A stretch of DNA of 64,000 nt from UBA7359 sp964523895. Its GTDB lineage: Bacteria > Pseudomonadota > Gammaproteobacteria > Eutrophobiales > Eutrophobiaceae. The notes under the pieces are model-generated. The model saw only the letters and a program-made list of their open reading frames with translations, had not been told where the DNA came from and did no database searches. Location: assembly GCA_964523895.1 (NCBI GenBank), contig CAZGBJ010000010.1:22305-86304 (forward strand). The letters run 5' to 3'. Below, in pieces: positions 50,893 through 60,367 of this stretch; within the stretch, counting starts at the first letter, position 1, and each line of letters starts with the position of its first letter. A program made the position numbers and the translations under genes.

Positions 50893-51372
50893 ATGCGACA
50901 CTATGAAATTATATTTCTGGTTCATCCGGATCAGAGCGAACAAGTACCTGCGATGATTGATCGCTACAAAGAGATGGTCACTGGCAATAACGGTACTATC
51001 CACCGCCTTGAAGACTGGGGCCGCCGACTTCTGGCATACCCAATAAACAAAATCCATAAAGCACATTATGTTCTTATGAACATTGAATGTGATGCCGATT
51101 CCTTAAAACAGCTTACAGACGCATTTCGCTTTAATGATGCTGTTGTACGTAATCTGGTTGTTAAGAAAGATGAAGCAGTGACTGTCGATTCTCCGTTGAT
51201 AAAAATCAAGGAAGAAGAAACCAGGCCAGCGCCAAGCGTTGCTGCAGAAGCCAAGCCAGAAGCTAAAGCTGCTGAAGAAGCTAAACCAGAACCTGTTGCC
51301 GCTGAAGCTGCGACTGAAGAACCTGCTCAGGAAACAGATGCATCATCTGACACTCCTGCAACTGAAGAATAA
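50893..51372 (+). CDS. rpsF: Ribosomal protein S6
   Basis: A 159-residue S6. The core (1-100) has MRHYEIIFLVHPDQSEQVP, the YPINKIHKAHYVLMNIE motif and FRFNDAVVRNLVV. A long Ala/Glu/Pro-rich acidic C-terminal extension (about 105-159) exceeds the usual length. The ATG at 50893 follows GAGG; an earlier in-frame start is not supported. Confidence 0.97.
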   Translation: MRHYEIIFLVHPDQSEQVPAMIDRYKEMVTGNNGTIHRLEDWGRRLLAYPINKIHKAHYVLMNIECDADSLKQLTDAFRFNDAVVRNLVVKKDEAVTVDSPLIKIKEEETRPAPSVAAEAKPEAKAAEEAKPEPVAAEAATEEPAQETDASSDTPATEE

Positions 51373-51386
51373 TAGGGGATTATCAA

Positions 51387-51611
51387 ATGGCTCGTTATTT
51401 TAAACGTAAAAGATTTTGTCGCTTTACCGCAGATGGTGTTAAAGAGATCGACTATAAAGATATCAATACACTGAAGAATTATGTTTCTGAATCAGGAAAA
51501 ATTGTTCCTAGTCGTATTTCAGGAACGAATGCCCGTTATCAACGTCAGTTATCAACTGCAATCAAGCGTGCGCGCTATCTTGCTCTGATTCCTTACTGTG
51601 ATGCGCATTAA
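51387..51611 (+). CDS. rpsR: Ribosomal protein S18
   Basis: A 74-residue small-subunit protein, partner of S6, with the KRFCRFT start, NYVSESGKIVPSRISGT and YQRQLSTAIKRARYLALIPY. It follows rpsF by 14 bases. Confidence 0.98.
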   Translation: MARYFKRKRFCRFTADGVKEIDYKDINTLKNYVSESGKIVPSRISGTNARYQRQLSTAIKRARYLALIPYCDAH

Positions 51612-51631
51612 TCTGATTTAGTAGAATAGAT

Positions 51632-51651
51632 GTTCATCTATTTAGATGAAC
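51632..51651 (+). terminator. Hairpin after rpsR
   Basis: gttcatct / agatgaac, 8-bp stem with a 4-base loop, 20 bases after the rpsR stop. No T-run follows, so it is more likely a processing or attenuation hairpin than a full terminator. Confidence 0.35.
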
Positions 51652-51701
51652 TTAAGAAGTGTTAGAAGCTGTGTGATTCTGACTTTTTGTAAAACATTAA
51701 A

Positions 51702-52604
51702 GTGATTGGTAACTACATACTGAGTGGCAGGTTTCAAGCCATTGTCGCAACAGCATTGAGCGCACTTGTTTCGATGTTGATGTTACCGTTTGCTTATCTG
51801 ATTAGCGGCTCAGTAATTGCCCTAATAACCCTAAGGAAAGGGGCAGCCATAGGGCTGCAGACGTTATGTGCAAGTTTATTAGTGCTAACTGCTTTTTTTA
51901 TGCTTGCAGATTTACCAGCACAATTGAGTATTGCTTATGCGGCGGTAATTTGGTTGCCTGTCTGGATTGCTTCTACGGCACTGCGCTTAAGTGAACGACA
52001 AGGCATATTAATTTGCACGGTTGCCTTACTTGTTATTTCGCTGATAGTTGCAGCCTACGTCACTATTGGTGATGTAACTAACTGGTGGCAACAGTGGTTT
52101 GACCTAATGCTTGAAAAAGCGGTGCCACTTGAGCGAATTGATCAATATAAGGATGTATTGAAAGTGGGTGCCACAATGATAAATTCATTGATGGCAACGG
52201 CTTTGATGATGAATATTATCATGGCTACATTTTGTGGCAGGTGGTGGCAATCCCGGTTATTTAATCCGGGTGCGTTTCAAAAGGAATTCTATGCATTGCG
52301 TTTACCAACGGCGATATTGCCTTTGAGCGGGATTATTATGTTGTTGGTTTTCACGCTTGCTGAACCATGGCAGAGCATGCTCAGGGATAGCACAGTTATT
52401 TTGATGTTCATGTATGTAATACAGGGCATCTCATCAGTGCATCGGAATGTTGATGAATTAAAGCTATCAACAGCATGGATTGTATCGATGTATTGTTTAT
52501 TAGTATTGATACCACAAATGGGGCTGCTTATTGCCTGTTTGGGTATGACGGACGTTTATATTAGTTGGCGTAGAAAAAAAGAGAGCTCGGAAAACGGATT
52601 GTAA
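51702..52604 (+). CDS. DUF2232 multispanning membrane protein
   Basis: A 300-residue protein with about eight hydrophobic helices. It fits the DUF2232 (YybS-like) family, whose gene typically lies between rpsR and rplI, as here. The start is a GTG. Function unknown; a membrane transport or sporulation-like role in distant relatives is not informative here. Confidence 0.8.
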   Translation: MIGNYILSGRFQAIVATALSALVSMLMLPFAYLISGSVIALITLRKGAAIGLQTLCASLLVLTAFFMLADLPAQLSIAYAAVIWLPVWIASTALRLSERQGILICTVALLVISLIVAAYVTIGDVTNWWQQWFDLMLEKAVPLERIDQYKDVLKVGATMINSLMATALMMNIIMATFCGRWWQSRLFNPGAFQKEFYALRLPTAILPLSGIIMLLVFTLAEPWQSMLRDSTVILMFMYVIQGISSVHRNVDELKLSTAWIVSMYCLLVLIPQMGLLIACLGMTDVYISWRRKKESSENGL

Positions 52605-52670
52605 GACGTGAGACGAGCCAGTAAATAAAGAATCTGTTATTATAAAACTGTAATGAATTGAGGTAGTCTG

Positions 52671-53129
52671 ATGGAAATTATCTTGCTTGAAAAAGTGCAT
52701 AAACTTGGTTTACTAGGTGACCGAGTCAAGGTTAAACCTGGTTTTGGTAGAAATTATCTTATTCCTAGCGGAAAAGCTGTTTCTGCAACAGCCGATAATA
52801 TTGCCAAGTTTGATGCTCGTAGAGCTGAACTGGAAAAACAGCAACAAGAAGCTGCGGCTGTAGCAACGGCACGTGCTGAAAAGCTGAATGAAGTCAATGT
52901 TTCTATCGCACGTAAAGCAGGCGAAGAGGGCAAATTATTTGGTTCAGTTGGAACAGCAGATATTGCTGGCGCTGTGACAGAATCAGGTGTTGAATTGTCC
53001 AAACATGAAATTAGATTGCCTGAAGGACCGATTCGTAGTCTTGGCGAACTTGAACTTGATGTTCAACTTCATGCTGATGTAATTGCGACAATTAAGGTAA
53101 ATGTTGTTGCGGAAGAAGAAGATTCCTGA
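52671..53129 (+). CDS. rplI: Ribosomal protein L9
   Basis: A 152-residue L9 with the N-terminal domain MEIILLEKVHKLGLLGDRV and GFGRNYLIPSGKAV, the long connecting helix and the C-terminal domain (LFGSVGTADIAGAV, ELDVQLHADV). A GAGG precedes the ATG. Confidence 0.97.
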   Translation: MEIILLEKVHKLGLLGDRVKVKPGFGRNYLIPSGKAVSATADNIAKFDARRAELEKQQQEAAAVATARAEKLNEVNVSIARKAGEEGKLFGSVGTADIAGAVTESGVELSKHEIRLPEGPIRSLGELELDVQLHADVIATIKVNVVAEEEDS

Positions 53130-53168
53130 TTTTCCGAAAGCCGGTACAGCGTTAATATTAATTCTTCT

Positions 53169-53203
53169 AGATAGCCACTTGTAACAGGTAAGTCAGGCTA
53201 TCT
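53169..53203 (+). terminator. Hairpin between rplI and dnaB
   Basis: agatagcc / ggctatct with an inner actt/aagt pairing forms a 35-base hairpin 40 bases after rplI. A T-run is missing, so termination is uncertain. Confidence 0.35.
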
Positions 53204-53255
53204 GATTTAGTTAGATCGTTTCTTGAATTTATAGAAATCGATCCAGGGGAACTTG

Positions 53256-54659
53256 ATGCAGGAACCGGTACAAACACCCTTCTCACATGATGCTGAAACA
53301 GCAGCATTAAAAATACCGCCACATTCTATAGAGGCCGAGCAGGCTGTATTAGGCGGTGCCTTTCTCGATAAAGAAGCCTGGGATAAGGTAGTCGAGCGAG
53401 TACATGAAGAAGATTTTTACCGCAAAGATCACCGCACTATTTTTCGGGCAATCAGCCAGCTTAGTGAAGATGGTGAACCTTACGATATCGTTACCGTTGC
53501 TGAATGGCTGGAAAATCACCAACTGCTTGATGAAGCGGGAGGTATGCGCAAACTTGCCGAGCTTGCCGAAAATACACCTAGCGCAAGTAATATCAGTGCC
53601 TATGCTGATATTGTTCGTAAACGTTCTATTTTAAGACAATTAATTTCCGCAACGTCTGATATCAACGACACCGTTTTTAATCCGCAAGGGCGAAGTAGCG
53701 AGCAAATTCTGGAATATGCCGAGCAAACGGTATTTGAGATTGCCGAAAGAGAAAACCACGGCAGGAAAAGTTACCAGGTCATCAAGGAATATTTAAAAGG
53801 TGCTTTGGAGAGAATAGATGAGCTTTTCCATAAGGACAGCCCGATTACGGGTATTGCCACTGGTTATGATGATCTGGATATGAAAACAGCGGGTTTTCAG
53901 CGGTCTGATTTGATTATTGTTGCTGGACGTCCCTCTATGGGTAAAACAGCCCTGGCTATTAATATTGCTGAGCATGCCGCAATCAAGGAAAAACAAAGTG
54001 TCGCTGTTTTTAGTATGGAAATGCCTGGTGAACAGTTGGCAATGAGAATGATGTCTTCATTAGGTCGAATTGATCAACATAAAATTCGAACTGGAAAATT
54101 AGGCGATGAAGATTGGCCAAGGTTGACTTCGGCAGTCAGTATTTTGCAAGAATCAAATATGTTTATTGATGATACACCGGCATTGACGCCATCTGAGTTG
54201 AGGGCACGCTGTCGACGTATTTCGCGTGAACATGGGCTCGATCTTGTGGTTGTCGATTACTTACAATTAATGCAGGTTGCCGGGACTGTTGAAAATCGTG
54301 CAACAGAAATTTCTGAAATTTCACGTTCTTTAAAGGCAATGGCGAAAGAACTTAACGTTCCTGTTATTGCACTATCTCAATTAAATCGAAGTCTGGAGTC
54401 ACGAACTGATAAACGACCGGTTATGTCAGATCTTCGAGAAAGTGGTGCTATCGAGCAAGATGCGGATGTGATTATCTTTATTTATCGTGATGAAGTTTAT
54501 AATGAAGATAGTAATGATAAAGGCACAGCGGAAATAATCATTGGTAAGCAACGAAATGGTCCAATAGGGAAAGTGAGACTGTCTTTTCTTGGTCAATTCA
54601 CACGATTTGAGAATCTTGCAGATGATTATATTCATTCTCCTTCTGGATTCTCTGAATGA
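53256..54659 (+). CDS. dnaB: Replicative DNA helicase DnaB
   Basis: A 467-residue hexameric helicase. It has the N-terminal collar (PHSIEAEQAVLGGAFLD), the linker helix, Walker A GRPSMGKTALAIN, VVDYLQLMQ, SQLNRSLE and RESGAIEQDADVIIFIYRDE. ATG at 53256 is preceded by GGGGA. It overlaps alr by 4 bases. Confidence 0.96.
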   Translation: MQEPVQTPFSHDAETAALKIPPHSIEAEQAVLGGAFLDKEAWDKVVERVHEEDFYRKDHRTIFRAISQLSEDGEPYDIVTVAEWLENHQLLDEAGGMRKLAELAENTPSASNISAYADIVRKRSILRQLISATSDINDTVFNPQGRSSEQILEYAEQTVFEIAERENHGRKSYQVIKEYLKGALERIDELFHKDSPITGIATGYDDLDMKTAGFQRSDLIIVAGRPSMGKTALAINIAEHAAIKEKQSVAVFSMEMPGEQLAMRMMSSLGRIDQHKIRTGKLGDEDWPRLTSAVSILQESNMFIDDTPALTPSELRARCRRISREHGLDLVVVDYLQLMQVAGTVENRATEISEISRSLKAMAKELNVPVIALSQLNRSLESRTDKRPVMSDLRESGAIEQDADVIIFIYRDEVYNEDSNDKGTAEIIIGKQRNGPIGKVRLSFLGQFTRFENLADDYIHSPSGFSE

Positions 54660-55735
54660 CACGACCATCAAGGGTAGTCATTGATAAACAGGCTCTAAAA
54701 CACAATCTTCAACGCGTACGGGAGCTTGCTCCGAATTCAAAAATTATGGCCATTATCAAGGCCGATGCTTATGGTCATGGTTTGGTCAGAGTCGCTCAAA
54801 CACTCAGTGACGCGGATGCCTTTGGTGTCGCTTGTCTTGAAGAAGCCGAGCAGTTAAGAGCGGCAGCAATTAAAAACCCTATTGTTTTACTTGAAGGTCC
54901 ACATAAAGCCATTGATCTTCCCCGCATTGTTCAACTTCAATTAGACGTTGTTATCCATAATGACTTACAACTGGAAATACTGGAACAGGCAAAGCTTAAT
55001 GAACCGCTACAAGTATGGTTAAAGATTGACACGGGTATGCATCGACTGGGATTCCCCGTTGATAAAATAAGTGACATATTAGAACGCTTATCAAGCTGTC
55101 CTAATGTAAACCTGGCTCCGAAATTAATGACTCACTTTGCGACTGCAAATGAAAAAGATAATCCTTTAACAAAACAACAGTTAGAACTTTTTAATAAAAC
55201 TTCTGATGGCCTGAAATATGAAAAAACCATCGCGAATTCTGCGGCGATAATTAATTTTCCTGAAACACATGTTGATTGGATACGACCTGGTTTGATGCTT
55301 TATGGTGTATCTCCGATGAAAGAAGATCATGCTAGTGAACAGGGTTTAAAGTCGGTAATGACTTTGGAGTCAGAAATTATTTCAATTCAACATTTATCAA
55401 AAGATGATTCTGTTGGTTACGGTGCAACATGGCGTTGCCCGGAAGATATGCCAGTCGGTGTTGTTGCAGCGGGATACGGCGATGGTTTTCCCAGACATGC
55501 CAAATCAGGCACACCAATACTTGTTAATGATGTTCGATGTTCATTAATCGGACGAGCTTCAATGGATATGTTGACAGTAGATTTGCGCAATCAACCGAAT
55601 GCCAAAATAGGTGACAGAGTTGTTTTATGGGGTGAATCATTGCCTATCGAAGAAATTGCGCAATACGCAGATACCATCCCATATGAATTGTTATGTGGTG
55701 TGCATAAACGTTTGGAAATCGTCGAACATGGCTAA
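54656..55735 (+). CDS. alr: Alanine racemase
   Basis: A PLP enzyme making D-alanine for peptidoglycan, 359 residues. The PLP lysine K35 is in IIKADAYGHG; VGYGATWRCPEDMPVGVV carries the second catalytic Tyr; AGYGDGFPR is also seen. The TAA stop lies within the left end of a 146-bp inverted-repeat element, so the final codons may have been affected by its insertion. Confidence 0.95.
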   Translation: MTRPSRVVIDKQALKHNLQRVRELAPNSKIMAIIKADAYGHGLVRVAQTLSDADAFGVACLEEAEQLRAAAIKNPIVLLEGPHKAIDLPRIVQLQLDVVIHNDLQLEILEQAKLNEPLQVWLKIDTGMHRLGFPVDKISDILERLSSCPNVNLAPKLMTHFATANEKDNPLTKQQLELFNKTSDGLKYEKTIANSAAIINFPETHVDWIRPGLMLYGVSPMKEDHASEQGLKSVMTLESEIISIQHLSKDDSVGYGATWRCPEDMPVGVVAAGYGDGFPRHAKSGTPILVNDVRCSLIGRASMDMLTVDLRNQPNAKIGDRVVLWGESLPIEEIAQYADTIPYELLCGVHKRLEIVEHG

Positions 55736-55878
55736 GGATGCATCTATTAATGGTCTTTTTCCGCGATTGCGGCGTCAGCTCCGTGCTCTAATCCTCATGT
55801 ATTACACATACACTGCGGTTATGCGCGCGGTGCTTTCTTGCACTCACGAAAAAATCCTCATTAATAGATGCATCCTTA
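55733..55878. mobile_element. 146-bp MITE-like element with 20-bp perfect terminal inverted repeats
   Basis: The ends taaggatgcatctattaatg (55733-55752) and its exact reverse complement (55859-55878) flank about 106 bp containing smaller pairings such as gcgattgc and a gcgcgcggtgcttt stretch. No transposase frame is present. It fills the alr-radA gap, and its first three bases are the alr stop codon. The 55611-55892 frame across it is not a gene. Confidence 0.8.
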
Positions 55879-55895
55879 AGGCATGTCGTTAAATT

Positions 55896-57266
55896 ATGCG
55901 AACTAAACTTTTATTCCAGTGTAATGAATGTGGTGCGGAAACACCGAAATGGGTTGGGCAATGTCCAGACTGTATGGCATGGAATACACTTCAAGAAACT
56001 GTCATAGAGAAAAAAACATCAGCCAATACGAGTCGCTTTCGTGAACATCTTGCCGGACCCGCTGAAGTTTGTTCATTGGGATCGGTCGATGCCAGTGAAA
56101 CACCGAGACAGAAAACAGGTTTGGTTGAACTGGATCGGGTTATGGGTGGTGGTCTTGTTACCGGGTCTGTCACTTTGATAGGTGGTGATCCGGGTATTGG
56201 TAAATCAACATTATTGTTACAAACATTGTCTAGTCTTGATAGATCATCAGCTGTAGCCAGTTTATATGTCACAGGTGAAGAATCTGCACAACAAGTTGGT
56301 TTACGTGGTCAGCGTCTAGGCTTGTCATTAGATTCACTGCGGATATTAACTGAAAATCATCTTGAACGAATTCTCAGCGTAGCAAACAAGGAACAAGCAA
56401 AAGTTATTGTCATTGATTCAATACAAACGGTATACAGTGACATGTTGCAATCTGCTCCCGGTTCTGTCGCTCAGGTAAGAGAATGTGCTGCTCAACTAGT
56501 TCGCTTTGCTAAACAAACGAATACCTCTTTGTTTTTAGTAGGGCATGTAACTAAAGAAGGCGCGTTAGCTGGTCCCAGAGTGTTAGAGCATATGGTTGAT
56601 ACGGTGCTTTATTTTGAAGGTGATAGCAGTAGTCGCTATCGGGTAGTACGTGCAGTTAAAAATCGATATGGCGCGGTCAATGAATTGGGTATTTTTGCCA
56701 TGACCGATAAAGGATTAAGAGAAGTGTCAAATCCTTCTGCTATTTTCTTATCGCGCTATGATGATCACGTTTCAGGTAGTGCCATTATGGTAACAAGAGA
56801 AGGTACGCGTCCGATGTTGGTCGAAGTTCAGGCATTGGTTGATCAATCACACTTGGGGAATCCAAGACGTGTTGCGCTTGGTCTGGAACAAAATCGATTA
56901 GCCATGTTATTAGCAGTATTACATCGGCATGCCGGTATTTCTATGAGCGACCAGGATGTCTTTATCAATGTTGTTGGCGGCATGCGTATTACAGAAACAG
57001 CGGCTGATTTACCTTTGTTGCTGGCGATTGTTTCAAGTTTTAAAAACAAACCGTTACCCAATAATATGATTATGTTTGGAGAGATTGGTTTGTCAGGTGA
57101 AATTCGACCTGTACAGAATGGCATTGAAAGATTGAATGAAGCCGTGAAACATGGCTTTAAACAATCCTTGATTCCGATGGCAAATAAGTCAAAAGAGATA
57201 AGCTCCGATATGGATATTGAAACAGTAACGCATCTATCCCAGGTAATGGAAAAAGTGGGTTTGTAA
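55896..57266 (+). CDS. radA: DNA repair protein RadA
   Basis: A 456-residue RecA-like branch-migration helicase. Features: N-terminal C4 zinc finger (CNECGAETPKWVGQCPDC), Walker A GGDPGIGKST, the RadA motif KNRYGAVNELGIF and the C-terminal Lon-like domain (VFINVVGGMRITETAADLPL). It follows the repeat element by 17 bases. Confidence 0.96.
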   Translation: MRTKLLFQCNECGAETPKWVGQCPDCMAWNTLQETVIEKKTSANTSRFREHLAGPAEVCSLGSVDASETPRQKTGLVELDRVMGGGLVTGSVTLIGGDPGIGKSTLLLQTLSSLDRSSAVASLYVTGEESAQQVGLRGQRLGLSLDSLRILTENHLERILSVANKEQAKVIVIDSIQTVYSDMLQSAPGSVAQVRECAAQLVRFAKQTNTSLFLVGHVTKEGALAGPRVLEHMVDTVLYFEGDSSSRYRVVRAVKNRYGAVNELGIFAMTDKGLREVSNPSAIFLSRYDDHVSGSAIMVTREGTRPMLVEVQALVDQSHLGNPRRVALGLEQNRLAMLLAVLHRHAGISMSDQDVFINVVGGMRITETAADLPLLLAIVSSFKNKPLPNNMIMFGEIGLSGEIRPVQNGIERLNEAVKHGFKQSLIPMANKSKEISSDMDIETVTHLSQVMEKVGL

Positions 57267-57451
57267 CACGTTAACCATTTTAATTAGTCAGTTTTTTGAA
57301 TAACTATTGGAATTTCTGGCAGTTAGCACATATTTTTGATAAATTCCCTTTTGATTTTCTTGCAGTTCACGCTAGTATTCCATCTTGTGTTTGAGTTTGC
57401 ACAACTAATAATAATAAACAGGGATGTGTGATTTTGGATTTATAAATTAAA

Positions 57452-58513
57452 ATGACTGATATGAAACGTATTCTCATCGCTGAAGATGATGGCACCACAC
57501 GTACGCTTCTAACCAGGATGTTGGAAAATGCGAACTACGAAGTAGTTAGCTCGGAACGCGGAGAAAAGTGTCTGTTTTTGGCACTAGAACGAGATTTTGA
57601 TGGAATTCTCATCGATATTAATATGCCCGGAATTAATGGTATCGATCTATGCCGTCGATTGAGGAATATGCCTCGGTTCAAGGTTGTGCCTATCATTATT
57701 GTTACTTCCTTAAATGACGCGTCCAGCCTTAACGAAGTTTTTCTTGCCGGTGCCACAGACTTTATTGTCAAACCAGTTAATCCCATTGTTTTGAATGCGC
57801 GATTGAGAGCCCATATTGAGAGAGTAGAATATTTCAATGAGGTCGAGAATATTCGCGATTATTTGAGCCGCTATATTTCAACACGGACACAACGGATGGC
57901 TGAGGCTTACGCTTTGACTGGCTTATTACCGATGCCGGAACAACATAATGTCTGTGTCATGTTTACTGATATCCGCGGTTATACCAACCTCAGCCATAAT
58001 ATGGATCTGGAGGTATTGTTTGCTCAGGTCAGTGAACATCTCGGTAAACAGGTTGAATTGGTGCATAAATTCGATGGTTATATCGACAAGTTTGGTGGAG
58101 ATGGTTTGATGGCTATCTTTGAACATGATGACGCTGCTGTCCGTGCTTGCCACTGTGCTCTGGCGATTATGCAAATGTGTCGGCAACAGATTGGCGATAC
58201 TGATGTTATTTCGTTACCTATCGGTATAGGCATACATTATGGACCGGTTTTAATAGGTAATATCGGTTCTGAAGAACACCTGGATTATTCAGCTCTTGGT
58301 GAAACTGTGAATCTATCCTCTCGTCTATGCAGTCATGCTGAATCAATGACGATTGATGTTTCTGAGGCATTGATGCTAGAAGTAAAAACAGATGATCGAT
58401 TGAAGTTTACAGTTCCTGAGGCGGTAAATGTTAAAGGCTTCGATGAGCCTGTTCGGTTCTGCAAATTGAAAGAAAACTCGAATGAAAAAAACGGTGCTGA
58501 ATTAATAAGCTAA
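57452..58513 (+). CDS. Response regulator with adenylate/guanylate cyclase domain
   Basis: A 353-residue signalling protein. The N-terminal receiver (about 1-125) has the acidic pair EDD, phospho-acceptor D55 (LIDINMPG) and the Lys of FIVKPVNP. A coiled linker leads to a class III cyclase (about 165-345): metal Asp D173 in FTDIRGYT and D217 in KFGGDGLMAIF, plus GIGIHYGPVLIGNIG and LDYSALGETVNLSSRL. No histidine kinase is adjacent. Product cAMP or cGMP cannot be told from sequence by eye; the Lys next to the second Asp leans towards cAMP. Confidence 0.9.
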   Translation: MTDMKRILIAEDDGTTRTLLTRMLENANYEVVSSERGEKCLFLALERDFDGILIDINMPGINGIDLCRRLRNMPRFKVVPIIIVTSLNDASSLNEVFLAGATDFIVKPVNPIVLNARLRAHIERVEYFNEVENIRDYLSRYISTRTQRMAEAYALTGLLPMPEQHNVCVMFTDIRGYTNLSHNMDLEVLFAQVSEHLGKQVELVHKFDGYIDKFGGDGLMAIFEHDDAAVRACHCALAIMQMCRQQIGDTDVISLPIGIGIHYGPVLIGNIGSEEHLDYSALGETVNLSSRLCSHAESMTIDVSEALMLEVKTDDRLKFTVPEAVNVKGFDEPVRFCKLKENSNEKNGAELIS

Positions 58514-58567
58514 GAGTTATTAATAAGGGATAAGCAAAATTATTATAAACTAATAATCCTATATCTC

Positions 58568-58945
58568 TTATTGTTCCAGCATATTTGAAATCTCTCGTTC
58601 AAGTAAATCTTCATCTCCCAGATTTAATTCAACCAGTCTTTTTAAGGAAGTGACACTATCAAGATCGATGTGTTCACAATGAAATCCCAGGTGCTCTTCT
58701 TCCGTATGAGCAAGTTTAACTTCCATGTCGATTTCAATATCACTGCTATCCAGTTGAATCGCTAATTCGAAATTTCCATCATTGTCTTGATCCCAATTAT
58801 CAGGTCTTAAAACTAAAGCACCTTTTAATGAAACATCCAATAATTTGGATTTCCATTGTTTATTCCCATTTTGCAATATCACTGGCGCATCAAAGGCAAT
58901 ACGACTGAATTGGCGCTTATCTGAGCTGATTGCTTGAAGATTCAT
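58568..58945 (-). CDS. PilZ-domain protein
   Basis: A 125-residue protein with the c-di-GMP-binding PilZ pattern: KRQFSRIAFDAPV contains the R-x3-R type element in variant form (RQFSR), and LLDVSLKGALVL is the D/N-x-S-x-x-G motif. The C-terminal helix is acidic. I use the ATG at 58945 with GGGAGA upstream, five codons inside an earlier ATG. It is convergent with the cyclase gene. Confidence 0.85.
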   Translation of the reverse strand: MNLQAISSDKRQFSRIAFDAPVILQNGNKQWKSKLLDVSLKGALVLRPDNWDQDNDGNFELAIQLDSSDIEIDMEVKLAHTEEEHLGFHCEHIDLDSVTSLKRLVELNLGDEDLLEREISNMLEQ

Positions 58946-58986
58946 ATGTATCTCTCCCATCTATTTGCAGAATATAAATGCAAAAA

Positions 58987-60282
58987 TTAGACCGGCTTTG
59001 AATCTTCACTATTTTCAGTGCTTTCTTGAAGAGTTTTGAGTCGTGCCATTTTTACTGAATTTTCAGAGACTTGCGTAATTTCAATCAAAAAACCATCGAT
59101 TTTTAAAGTGGTTCCGGATTCTGGAATATATTCCAAACGTTCTAACAGTAGGCCATTTAATGTCTTGGGTCCTTCTGTAGGTAGATTCCATTTTAATTGA
59201 CGATTTATTTCGCGCAGATGCACGGAGCAATCGATTAGGTAGTAACCATCATCCTGTTCCTGAATATCCAGATTATAGGCTTGCATATCGGTAGTAAACT
59301 CACCGACGATTTCCTCAAGTATATCTTCTAAAGCTACCAGTCCTTGAATGACACCATATTCATCCACAACAATTCCAAAACGACGTTTATTTTGTTGAAA
59401 ATTCAGCATTTGCGTATGTAAAGCCGTGCCCTTTGGAACAAAATAGCAATCTATCAAGAGTTCCTTAATTGCTTCTTTAGTCAGTTCGTTTTTATTATTT
59501 AGTATGCGTGTCATACGCCTAAGGTGAAGAATGCCGATAATATTATCGATATTTGATTCATAAACAGGCAAACGAGTATGTTGGCTGTGACTAATTTGCT
59601 CGATTATTTCATTAATAGGATCAGCTAGATCAATGGCTACTACTTCGTTACGTGGCACCATAATGTCATCAACAGTAACATTCTCCAGTTCGAGAATATT
59701 AATTAGCATGCTTTGATGGCGTTGAGGGATGAGCGACCCTGCTTCATGCACAATTGTTCTTAATTCATCACGAGATAGCGGCGCGTCTTCCTGTTCTTTA
59801 ATATTTAAGCCAACTAAAGACAATAAGCCATTTGATATGCTATTGACCAGCCAGACTGCCGGATAAACAATTTTCATTAATGGTGAGAGTATATAGCTGG
59901 CCGGAAAGGCTATTGTTTCTGGTTTAATAGCTGCCAATGTTTTTGGTATGACTTCTGCGAAAATAAGAAAAACAACCAGTAATACAAAAGGGGCAAGAGC
60001 AACACCAAGATCGCCCAGTAAACGGATACCAATCAAGGTAGCAATTGACGCAGCAATAAAATTAACCAGATTATTGCCAAGCAAGATGAGACCAATCAGG
60101 CGGTCAGGACGTTGCAGTAATTTTTCTGAAATAATGGCGCTGCGTTTTCCTTCTTTGACCAAATGACGCAATCGATAGCGGTTTAACGCAATCATGGCGG
60201 TTTCCGAGCTGGAAAAGAAAGCAGAGAAAATGACTAGAATAAAAAGGATTCCAAAGAGAACCGATAACGGTATGTCGTCCAA
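58987..60282 (-). CDS. CNNM/CBS-domain membrane protein (CorB/CorC/YfjD family)
   Basis: A 431-residue protein. The N-terminal DUF21/CNNM domain has about four helices (residues 5-165) with FFSSSETAMIALNR; paired CBS domains lie at about 200-330 (VPRNEVVAIDL, RFGIVVDEYGVIQGLVALED) and a CorC_HlyC transporter-associated domain at the C terminus. Members act in Mg2+/Co2+ homeostasis. Its position next to ypjD and ffh is the usual one. Confidence 0.9.
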   Translation of the reverse strand: MDDIPLSVLFGILFILVIFSAFFSSSETAMIALNRYRLRHLVKEGKRSAIISEKLLQRPDRLIGLILLGNNLVNFIAASIATLIGIRLLGDLGVALAPFVLLVVFLIFAEVIPKTLAAIKPETIAFPASYILSPLMKIVYPAVWLVNSISNGLLSLVGLNIKEQEDAPLSRDELRTIVHEAGSLIPQRHQSMLINILELENVTVDDIMVPRNEVVAIDLADPINEIIEQISHSQHTRLPVYESNIDNIIGILHLRRMTRILNNKNELTKEAIKELLIDCYFVPKGTALHTQMLNFQQNKRRFGIVVDEYGVIQGLVALEDILEEIVGEFTTDMQAYNLDIQEQDDGYYLIDCSVHLREINRQLKWNLPTEGPKTLNGLLLERLEYIPESGTTLKIDGFLIEITQVSENSVKMARLKTLQESTENSEDSKPV

Positions 60283-60367
60283 AAATTAATAACCTCAATA
60301 ATGACCAGAGGCTATTTTGATGGATCATCCCATACTTATTCAAGAGTTATTAAGAAAATTTAGCTAT

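Noticed and set aside
55611..55892. Plus-strand frame overlapping the end of alr
   Set aside because: It overlaps alr in another frame and crosses the 146-bp repeat element.
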